From JBGLNJ01 sp964353405 (GTDB lineage Bacteria > Chloroflexota > Anaerolineae > Fen-1058), in assembly GCA_964353405.1 (NCBI GenBank), contig CAYGWJ010000164.1:1-15805 (forward strand): DNA of 15,805 bases, written 5' to 3'. Under the pieces are notes generated by a model. The model saw only the letters and a list, made by a program, of their open reading frames with translations. It had not been told where the DNA came from and did not search any database. Below, piece after piece: positions 1-7,200 of this stretch. Position numbers and translations under genes: made by a program. The number at the start of each line of letters is the position of its first letter. Position 1 is the stretch's first letter.

Positions 1-65
1 AGCCCTCCTGTCGTGTGACGGAATGGTATCACAACCATGATTCTGCCACAAACCGGCGGGCTTTA

Positions 66-1922
66 CTATATGCGCTTGTCAAAGTTCGAGTTTTGAGCCG
101 CCCGGAACGAAGTCGGCTCTGATTGCGCAACGGTTACGCTAGTAAGGATTGTGTAAACCAGGCGTTTCTGCTGAGTCTCGGTACTGTATCGACCAGGAAA
201 TGTCCACTTGCCATTGCTTTCTTGAATTCCTACGACAATCACGTGGTCAAACGTGAGACCCTTTGAGGCATGAACTGTCAGGAGTGACAACTTGGGTTTA
301 TTGGCGGACCGATGACTTGCAAAATCCTCTACTCTGCAATTGCGAATCTTCTGTGACTCTCCTGTTCTCAGATCGAATAAGAAACTAATCGCTTGTTGGT
401 AGTCTTCACTATCTTTGAAGTTTGACTGGATCGCTTCAATATCAAGTCGTGCGCGACACTCATCTAACCATTCACCGCAGCATTTTGCTGTCACGGTTCT
501 GAGAAACATCAAGTGCTCGAAGAACTCGATTCTGTCATATGCTCTCTTCAATGGATCAAGGGATGATGGCAGATATTGGCTCTTCATGTTTTGCCATGTT
601 TCAAAAATCTCTAGGAGGCTCGGGCCCGAGTTCACTAGAGCGAATTCCAGTTGCATGTACGGCATGCTCCCGCTGGATTGCCAAATCCAGCGGCGGATTT
701 GGCAATCCGCCGTGAGCAGCCATCCCGTACACTGATCAGGAAACCGCTCTAAAGGACACGTACACCAATACGCAATATCTTGAAGCCATTCAACAAGTGG
801 GTTGTATTTGAGGAGCTTGTTTAGGGATGTGGAGGGAATCATTGACCAGATATCGAAGTAATAAGCGCTGCCCGGTGACGCGATCTTCAGTGTGCGGCGG
901 GTATTGTCAATTTGCCAATTCTCTGGATGGGCAATCAGAACGGTATCTTCATCTGTCGACTGTTTTTGGATATCTCTGACGGTCTCTACAGCTTTGGCTG
1001 AACTATTCCAATAAGATTCAAACGTTACTTCCGCTACCTGAACTTTGGTCTCACTTGTGAGCTTTTGTCCCCCAATTATGGAACCAGCAATTTCCAGAAG
1101 GTTTTGGGGACATCTATAACTGATATCAAAGCTCTCTTCAAGCATTCTTGATGACGAGATCTCCTTGGCCTTCGCAAGTAGAATTTGTATCGTGTCCTTG
1201 TCCGACTGTGCGTAGATGGCTTGGTTGGTGTCACCAACAGCGATAATCTCCATGTCAGTATGAAGAAAGAGGTATACCATCTCGCGAAAGGGGTATAACA
1301 AATCTTGGTATTCGTCTATCAGAAGCCAGGGAAACTTGGACTGAATCGCCAATCTAAGAAAAGGATGATCCCTCAGTATCCAATATGCATTCAGAGCCAC
1401 ACCATCAAAATCCAGTTTTCCCTTTTCCGTCAGAAATCCCTCATACTTAAGGCAAACCTTTAATAAAGGGCTGTTTTGCCATTCAGGCGACTCTCTATTC
1501 AGAACTGCAAGTCTATGTTTCTTTGCGTGGCCGAATTGATCACCAGCTGCTTGCCACAGGTGTTTAGACTCGATCTCGCCAGCGATGTTGAGCGGAATAA
1601 CCCGGTCACTCAATAAACTCGCAAAAGGAATAATGACTTGTTGTAAGCAAAAACCATGCACTGTCCCAATGACAAGATTGTCGAAAGATAGGTTTCCCAG
1701 GACGCAGAGTCTGTCCAGCATTTCTCTTGCCATCTCGTTGGTATAAGTGACTAGAGCAACATTTTGGCTCAGAGGTACAACCTGTTCCAACAAGCGTACC
1801 GCTTTCAGCGCAAGAACTTCTGTTTTGCCACTTCCAGGCCCTGCGTGAACGGCGAATGATTTATCAGTATCAATGACACGTCTCTGTTTTAGGTTGAGAC
1901 GCTCGTAACTTTCCAGAAACAT
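66..1922 (-). CDS. gajB: GajB-like UvrD/Rep-family SF1A helicase, Gabija defence system
   Basis: 618 residues. In Gabija, GajB is a UvrD-like NTPase that binds DNA ends, consumes nucleotides and works in a complex with the GajA nuclease against phage; this is family knowledge. Visible SF1A motifs: Q-motif NLKQRRVI (10-17), Walker A AGPGSGKT (27-34), Ia VTYTNEMA, GTVHGF, motif II IDEYQD (about 202-207), motif III AVGDTNQAIY, motif IV SYRCP, and motif V TVHASKGLTFDHV (near 546). Motif VI is degenerate: QKRLVYTILTSVT, where an Arg normally follows LT, and the protein ends soon after. Residues about 403-420 are encoded by a palindromic repeat insertion and may be a tolerated surface loop. ATG lies 3 nt after the gajA stop, so the genes are co-transcribed and probably translationally coupled. 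At 618 aa it is longer than the roughly 500-aa prototype. The helicase call is very secure; the Gabija call rests on the GajA partner. Confidence 0.87.
   Translation of the reverse strand: MFLESYERLNLKQRRVIDTDKSFAVHAGPGSGKTEVLALKAVRLLEQVVPLSQNVALVTYTNEMAREMLDRLCVLGNLSFDNLVIGTVHGFCLQQVIIPFASLLSDRVIPLNIAGEIESKHLWQAAGDQFGHAKKHRLAVLNRESPEWQNSPLLKVCLKYEGFLTEKGKLDFDGVALNAYWILRDHPFLRLAIQSKFPWLLIDEYQDLLYPFREMVYLFLHTDMEIIAVGDTNQAIYAQSDKDTIQILLAKAKEISSSRMLEESFDISYRCPQNLLEIAGSIIGGQKLTSETKVQVAEVTFESYWNSSAKAVETVRDIQKQSTDEDTVLIAHPENWQIDNTRRTLKIASPGSAYYFDIWSMIPSTSLNKLLKYNPLVEWLQDIAYWCTCPLERFPDQCTGWLLTADCQIRRWIWQSSGSMPYMQLEFALVNSGPSLLEIFETWQNMKSQYLPSSLDPLKRAYDRIEFFEHLMFLRTVTAKCCGEWLDECRARLDIEAIQSNFKDSEDYQQAISFLFDLRTGESQKIRNCRVEDFASHRSANKPKLSLLTVHASKGLTFDHVIVVGIQESNGKWTFPGRYSTETQQKRLVYTILTSVTVAQSEPTSFRAAQNSNFDKRI
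666..717. repeat. Double-hairpin palindromic element inside gajB
   Basis: Two adjacent 20-bp hairpins. The first, 672-691, has stem GCTGGATT, loop GCCA and stem AATCCAGC. The second, 692-711, has stem GGCGGATT, loop TGGC and stem AATCCGCC. Their 14-bp cores (675-688 and 695-708) are exact reverse complements, so the whole 52 bp can also fold as one long cruciform flanked by GCTC and GAGC. It is read through in gajB as a Trp/Arg/Ser-rich stretch (DCQIRRWIWQSSGS). The composition differs from the surrounding AT-rich gene, which suggests an inserted repeat element rather than ancestral coding sequence. Confidence 0.8.
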
Positions 1923-1925
1923 TGT

Positions 1926-3821
1926 CTAAATTACCTGTTCTGTCTCTTGCCAATCTTGGGAAAGATGACGCAGAGCATCAACAATATACTTGGGAGCATG
2001 TTGGAGTTTCAGTATTGGAGCTAGAGTTTGGGCAAACCGTCCTTTGCCACCAGTGTATTCAATCCTTTGGATCAACTTCCGTGTCTTTTCAAATAGAGAC
2101 AAGTCGGTGCGTTCCAAATCCGTGCGAAGCATGGCGATGAGGTGTTCCGAAGCCCCCATCCGCTGTAGTGCGGCAATGATTTCTAATTGGGCTCCTGCCA
2201 GCCAAAGGTCAGCTTCAAGAGTAAACTCGCCTACAAAAATCCCTGATTCTGCGAGGGCGGCACGAATGTCAATCAAGTCTTTTGATTTCTCCAAAGTTGT
2301 CGGATCTGTGATTGCTGAACTGTTGACCCAATGGGCCAGTTTTATTGCTCGCGATATACCCATGTACTCCATTTCCCCATCTTCCGATACAATCGGATCG
2401 CCATCAGTCAGGACTACAAACGGAATCGAGAAGCCACTTGAACTCAGCAGCCGGACGAATGGTTCGAAGTTTGTGCTTTGGACGGCACAGACCGTTATGC
2501 CGAGTTTGTCTAAAACTCTTGGATCATGTTCGCTTGATGGTCTCTGATAGAGCAATTCGGCAAACTTGGCAACGATAAACTGTTCTGCTGTTCCTTCTAC
2601 GAGAATCACCCGCTTGGCAAACAGAATCTCGTTTCTGGTTACGTCTAGGAATCGTTCAAGGGCCTCTTGTTCCCTTTTGTCAAACTTCGGCAGTATATTG
2701 GCCGCACTAACAGCCACTATATTATCATTGTGCCGATATAAGCGCACAAGAGAGTTAAGTGGTGCAACGCTTGTGATGTGGGGAGAATGAGTGGTAACAA
2801 TGATAGGCGTTAGCCGGTCAGGTGCTAACTGACGTTCCGAACGCTCAGCAGAGAATAGAGTTCTGAATACAAGTCTCTGAAGGTGAGGGTGAAGATGTGA
2901 TTCTGGTTCTTCAAGCGCAATTATAGTCGAAGTAGGTTCATCTTGCCCTTGGCCTTTCCTGAAAAGTCTTTCCTGGCGTTCAACTCGTGTGAGCCACAAT
3001 ATGATGTATAGAACACTTGCTAGACCAGTGCTGGTTTCGTCAGCTGTTCGTCCCGTTTCAGCCAGAAGCGTGAACAGGCGCAAGAGCTTTTCAGACGTTG
3101 TTGAACTGATGTCGATTTGTGGATTTATGCCGTATTCTGTGCCTATCATATCGACGAGTGCGTCAACGATCTCTTTATTCAACCTGATAATCTCTTCATG
3201 TCCAAGAACAGGTTCTGCTGCTTTTTTGAGGTCAGTCACCACTGATTCTAGCAGGCTTTTAGGAAGACCAATCTGACTGATCAGAGGCCGGAGTGGCGAT
3301 TTACGCCATGACGATAAATCGCTAGCAACATCTCTGAGTGCCCCAAGATACGCTATCTGGATCAATTGTAAAACTAGCTGGCGCACTGAAACTTCCTTCT
3401 TGGTGTCAAGCTTCTTTGGGCCATAGATTCCCCATCTATATGAAGAAGTATCGAGAGCATCTGCTGGCTGGATTGACTCCTTGGGACGATATACATATCT
3501 CAGCAAGGCCACTGGCTCTGGTTTATCCGACTCCAGATAATCACAGAGCAACGAGTGCACCTGCTTTTGACATTCAAAGCCCTTCAGTCGAACTTCGATT
3601 TCTATAGACTGTCCCCGGAACTTGATGTTGCTGTTAAAATCCTCGTCACTAAGTTGCCGTTCTGAATTGGGTAGGGTGGGGTCTAAAACTAGCCGCAGCG
3701 CGTGTAGCAAGTTAGATTTGCCAATAGAGTTTTCTCCAACGATTATTGCTTGAGGTGGAAGATCAATGCTGATGTCTTTGAAGTTTCTGAAGTTCTTGAT
3801 AACGACACTGGATATGTACAA
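1926..3821 (-). CDS. gajA: GajA-like OLD-family ATPase-TOPRIM endonuclease, Gabija defence system
   Basis: 631 residues from TTG at 3821. GajA is a class 2 OLD nuclease whose ABC-type ATPase head controls a TOPRIM DNA-nicking domain; with GajB it forms the Gabija complex. Visible: N-terminus YISSVVIKNFRNFKDISI, typical of RecF/OLD ATPases; Walker A GENSIGKSN (about 29-37); signature-like ETSTGLASVLYI; Walker B IALEEPESHLHPHL (near 300); switch His in TTHSPH. The TOPRIM part has ILVEGTAEQF (Glu near residue 405) and the acidic VLTDGDP (near 470), so the metal site looks complete. An extended frame starts at TTG 3869, but the 3821 TTG has AAGGAG five bases upstream and gives the family-typical start. 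It is first in the operon and stops 3 nt before gajB. A lone OLD nuclease is the alternative, but the adjacent UvrD-like gene is the hallmark of Gabija. Confidence 0.88.
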   Translation of the reverse strand: MYISSVVIKNFRNFKDISIDLPPQAIIVGENSIGKSNLLHALRLVLDPTLPNSERQLSDEDFNSNIKFRGQSIEIEVRLKGFECQKQVHSLLCDYLESDKPEPVALLRYVYRPKESIQPADALDTSSYRWGIYGPKKLDTKKEVSVRQLVLQLIQIAYLGALRDVASDLSSWRKSPLRPLISQIGLPKSLLESVVTDLKKAAEPVLGHEEIIRLNKEIVDALVDMIGTEYGINPQIDISSTTSEKLLRLFTLLAETGRTADETSTGLASVLYIILWLTRVERQERLFRKGQGQDEPTSTIIALEEPESHLHPHLQRLVFRTLFSAERSERQLAPDRLTPIIVTTHSPHITSVAPLNSLVRLYRHNDNIVAVSAANILPKFDKREQEALERFLDVTRNEILFAKRVILVEGTAEQFIVAKFAELLYQRPSSEHDPRVLDKLGITVCAVQSTNFEPFVRLLSSSGFSIPFVVLTDGDPIVSEDGEMEYMGISRAIKLAHWVNSSAITDPTTLEKSKDLIDIRAALAESGIFVGEFTLEADLWLAGAQLEIIAALQRMGASEHLIAMLRTDLERTDLSLFEKTRKLIQRIEYTGGKGRFAQTLAPILKLQHAPKYIVDALRHLSQDWQETEQVI

Positions 3822-3826
3822 GGTGG

Positions 3827-3832
3827 CTCCTT
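3827..3832 (-). promoter_or_regulatory. Shine-Dalgarno AAGGAG deciding the gajA start
   Basis: On the minus strand AAGGAG is followed by CCACC and then TTG (3821-3819). This is ideal spacing for initiation at the second in-frame TTG. The upstream TTG at 3869 has no comparable site and falls inside a relic of another gene. Confidence 0.65.
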
Positions 3833-3844
3833 GGCTCGATGCGC

Positions 3845-3931
3845 CTATGCCTGTAACTGCTGCTGGCAAGTATACAGCGCCAAAAACGGCGCGGCGGCCT
3901 GTTTGGGTGCGTTCTCGAATCCGCCCATGTT
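3845..3931 (-). pseudogene. Relic of a helicase 3' end upstream of gajA
   Basis: The minus strand reads MGGFENAPKQAAAPFLALYT, then CQQQLQA and a stop. This matches the C-terminus of the intact tandem helicase, VGGFENAPKQAAAPFLALYT then WQRENQKK. At DNA level 3870-3931 aligns without gaps to 4322-4383 with 7 differences in 62 bases. Nearly all differences are silent; V to M is the exception. The silent pattern implies the relic descends from a related functional gene rather than a recent local copy decaying neutrally. It has no helicase motifs, no start of its own and lies in the gajA leader. It may mark the junction where the Gabija segment, or a homologous helicase allele, recombined in. Confidence 0.72.
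3869..3874 (-). promoter_or_regulatory. Possible -10 box for gajAB
   Basis: TATACT on the minus strand lies about 47 nt upstream of the preferred gajA start. No convincing -35 sits at 17 bp. The hexamer lies inside the helicase relic; the intact copy reads TACACG at the same place, so base changes in the relic made it. Weak candidate only. Confidence 0.25.
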
Positions 3932-3975
3932 TTTATCGTAGCAAACGAATACGCACCGAAAACGGCACTCCATGC

Positions 3976-3993
3976 TATAATCTCCTCAGGAGG
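3976..3993 (+). promoter_or_regulatory. TATAAT -10 box and strong AGGAGG ribosome site for the antitoxin-like gene
   Basis: A consensus TATAAT (3976-3981) is followed by AGGAGG (3988-3993), six bases before the ATG at 4000. No clear -35 is seen at 17 bp (GCACCG region). With the -10 this close, the leader would be only about a dozen bases, just enough for the ribosome site. Confidence 0.45.
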
Positions 3994-3999
3994 TGCGGC

Positions 4000-4239
4000 A
4001 TGGAACTGCCTCGCTTGATCACGCCACAGGGCGCAACCATTATCTTGACGCCCGAATTGTACGAGGCGGTCTTGCGCATTGTTGCCATAGATCAGCCCAA
4101 GCCAGCCTACACAAGAGAAGAACAGCTTGCCTTTATTCGCGAAACCTGCGGTAAGTATAGCGGCGAGCCTTCACTGACGCAAGCCTTGTTGGAGGAACGC
4201 GCCGTTGAACGCGCTCGTGAAGAATCCAGGATGCGCTAG
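4000..4239 (+). CDS. Small antitoxin-like protein, apparently orphan
   Basis: 79 residues from ATG 4000, preceded by AGGAGG. An upstream in-frame extension to 3766 has no start signals and runs antisense through the gajA 5' end, so I reject it. The protein begins MELPRLITPQGATIILTPE and ends in a charged helix around PSLTQALLEERAVERAREE. That layout, a short N-terminal beta part followed by a helical PSLTxALLEER tail, resembles antitoxins paired with PIN-domain toxins; this is recognition from memory, not a search. No toxin gene follows: the stop is only 20 bp from a terminator that ends the convergent helicase gene. It is divergent from gajA. It could be an orphan antitoxin, an antidote against a toxin elsewhere, or an unrelated small protein. 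Confidence 0.5.
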   Translation: MELPRLITPQGATIILTPELYEAVLRIVAIDQPKPAYTREEQLAFIRETCGKYSGEPSLTQALLEERAVERAREESRMR

Positions 4240-4259
4240 CGACTTGATTTCGCGCCTGC

Positions 4260-4292
4260 AAACCTCCGAGGTCAAAAAGACCTCGGAGGTTT
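4260..4292. terminator. Bidirectional terminator between convergent genes
   Basis: Perfect 14-bp stem (AAACCTCCGAGGTC and its complement) with an AAAAA loop. On the plus strand it is followed by a T-rich tail (TCTATTTCTTCT), serving the antitoxin-like gene. On the minus strand it starts immediately after the stop codon of the tandem helicase (4294-4296) and ends in TTT. The symmetry also fits a dispersed palindromic repeat used as a terminator. Confidence 0.75.
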
Positions 4293-4293
4293 T

Positions 4294-7200
4294 CTATTTC
4301 TTCTGATTTTCCCGTTGCCACGTGTACAACGCCAGGAACGGCGCGGCGGCCTGCTTGGGCGCGTTCTCGAATCCGCCCACGTTCCACGTGACGACAAGCT
4401 CCTTCTTGGCGCGCGTGATGCCCACGTAAAGCAGCCGCAAGCGTTCCTCGGTGTACTCGATCCGCGCATCACGCGTCGCCTTGCCGGCCACATAGTTCGC
4501 CACCCTGCGCGGGTCCGCGTCATCCAACGCTTCGAGTTGCGCGATGACCTCGGCCTCCAGGTTCAGCCCGCTGCGGATGAACGCCCGCTCGCCCCGGTAA
4601 GCGTCGTGCGGCTCGGCGGATGGAAAGTCATAATTGTTCACGCCCACCAGGTACACGCGGTCCCATTCCAGTCCCTTGGCCTTGTGCATCGTCGTGACCG
4701 TCACCTTGCCGGGCTTGGGCGCAAAGCTCACGTCATCCTCGCTAAAGCCTGCAAAACGCTGCCGGTTGCGCGCAATGTTGGTCAGTTCTTCGGCCAGCTC
4801 GCGCAGCCGCCATTCAGAGTGACTGGCGCGCAGCCCGCGCAAAACGACGGCGATCTTGTGCGCCAGTGCCAGATCGGCCGGGTCGTGATAGAGGTCCTGG
4901 GCCAGCGTCAACACAAGCTGGTCAATCGGCAGCGCCGAAGCGTTGAGCCAGCGCCGGACAATGTCGCGGAATTTCCGTAGAGACGTTCGCGAAGCGTGCA
5001 ACGTCTCTACGGCATGCAACGTCTCTACCTCTGCCAGCCAATCGCGGTCGGCGCGCGGCCAGAGGAATGCCTCCACCTCGTCACAGTGACGCAACGCCGT
5101 GAGGATCGCCTTGCGCTGGTCGCGCTCTTCTTCTGGTGCATCGCCGGCCCAGTTTTGATACACCGCCGCCAACAACACGCCGTTCAGCGGCGCGGCCAGG
5201 TAACGCAGGACGCTGCCGATGGCCTCGGCGGCTTTGCGCGTGGGCGCCGTCGTGTTCAAGTGGTCGTCGTGCGGAATCTTGTTGTGCTCCAGCCGCTCGA
5301 CCAGCTTGAACCCTCGGCTGTTATCCGGCACCAGCACAGCCACGGTCTGGTCGGCGTGATCGGGCAGCCAGCGCACCAGCGAGCTCACCACCAGGTCCAG
5401 CTCCTTGTCCGGCGAGAGCGGCTTGTGATAGAAAGTCACGAAGAAGTCGGCGCTATCCATCGGGTTGGGCTGTGGGTCGTCGGGCGGCGTCGGCTCGATG
5501 TGCTGGGGGCGGAAGGCGCCCTCGCGCACCACGGCGTGTGGATGTTGTGCCGCCGTCCAATCTACTAGAGTGTTGGCCAGGTCCATGATGCGCCGCGTCG
5601 AGCGGCCCGAGTTGAACAGCGGGCGCTTGATCACGCCATCTTCATCCAGGAAGCGATTGAGAAAGCGAATGTCGGACGTAGTGAAGGTGGTGTTGATGGA
5701 TTGATTCGGGTCGCCCACGCGCACCCAGTTGCCGCCCCCGCCAAGAGCACGGGACAGGAGAGTGAGTTGCTCCCTTCCCCTGTCGGGCGGTCTTTGCCCG
5801 ACGGGGGAAGGGCCGGGGATGAGGGCAGTCAGCCTGCGCAAGATTTTTTCCTGCAGCTCGCTGCTATCCTGCGCTTCGTCTTCCAGGATATAGGGCCAGC
5901 GCGCCTCAAGCCGCGCCGTGAGGCCCGGATCAATTTGCAGCGCTTCGAGCGCCAATCGCACCAGGTCGTCAAAATCCACCTGGCCGCGATACGCCAGCGC
6001 GCGCTGATAATCCTCGTAAATCTCTAGCCCCATCCGCGCCAGCCGCCAATCGCCGTGCCAGTCGGGCAGCTTGAGTCTCAGCTCGGCCGGCGTGGCCTGC
6101 AAATCCTTGGCGCGCCGGATAAAGCTGGCGGCGATGGAGCGCACCAGCTCCGGCCACTTGTCGCGCTCGATCCAGCGCCGCTTGTCTTCGGATACGTCCT
6201 CCGCGATGAATTCCACCAGCGCCTCGGGATTGCTCTTGACCCAGCTTGCCGCGATGTCGTCTAGAATCTGGTTGGACTCGCGCTCGTCTGCAATCTGGAA
6301 ATCCTCCGGCAAACCCAGCAGGGCCGGGCGCTCGTGAATGATGTCATTCGCCAGCCCGTGCAGCGTGCGAACGCGATAGCCCACGTCAGGCAGCAGGCCC
6401 AGTCCCGTGTCACCCAGAAACTCGCGGATGCGGCGCTGGAAATTGTCTACCGCCGAATTGGCAAAGGTGACGATGAGGACTTCTTCGTCGTCGTGAATCT
6501 GCGACCGGATGAGCTGCGCGGCCAGGTACGACAGCGTATACGTCTTGCCGCTGCCCGGCACTGCCGAGACGCCCATGCGTCCGCCTGTGTATTTGAGGAT
6601 TTCTTCTTGCGCTGGTCTGGGTTTGAACATATCGAATGTCCAAGGGCGATTCGCTCTACGTTCTTCGTCCTTCGTCCTTCGTTCTTCGTTCTTCGTCCTT
6701 CGTTCTTCGTTCTTCGTCCTTCGTTCTTCGTCCTTCGTCCTTCGCAGGATTTGCTGAACCATCGTCAACAGCGGCCCGCGTTCCTCAAAGCCTTGCTCGT
6801 TGAGTGTGCTGAACGCCAGATAGATTTTCTTGCGGCAGCGGCGAAGCAGGCCCTGCGTCAATCGAGACAGCGTCAGCTGGCGCGCGGCCTGCTCGTCTTC
6901 GTCCGTCCATGCGCGCCCCACTTGCCAGTGGCGCGTGAGAACATAAGGGTGTGTGAGGGGCTGGTACAGCCGCTCCCACCAGCCGGGGCTGCCCGCGTTG
7001 ATCCAGAACTGGACATCCACCGCCTGGTTGTTGAGCAGGAAGGTATAAGCTGGAGCCAACAGCACGGCGCTCGCCGACGTGCGCCCCCCGACTTCCGGCC
7101 TCTCATATTGCTGTGCGGCAATGACGCCGCTCTGCACCATCTCGATATACGCCGGGCCGATGTCATCCGATGCGACGACCTGGCGAAATTTGCGCGCCGA

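Noticed and set aside
1..65. Terminator or further gene downstream of gajB
   Set aside because: Only a weak 5-bp ATGGT/ACCAT hairpin without a T-run is visible, and the sequence is too short to judge.
415..735. Plus-strand frame inside gajB
   Set aside because: Antisense to conserved helicase sequence; its later part is simply the palindrome at 666-717 read from the other strand.
1926..3821. RecF or a retron/PARIS-type ATPase instead of GajA
   Set aside because: A TOPRIM domain (VEGTAEQF, TDGDP) follows the ATPase and a UvrD-like partner is adjacent; no reverse transcriptase or AriB-like gene is present.
6661..6744. CRISPR-like repeat array
   Set aside because: Units are only 7 bp, contiguous and without spacers; it is a translated minisatellite.
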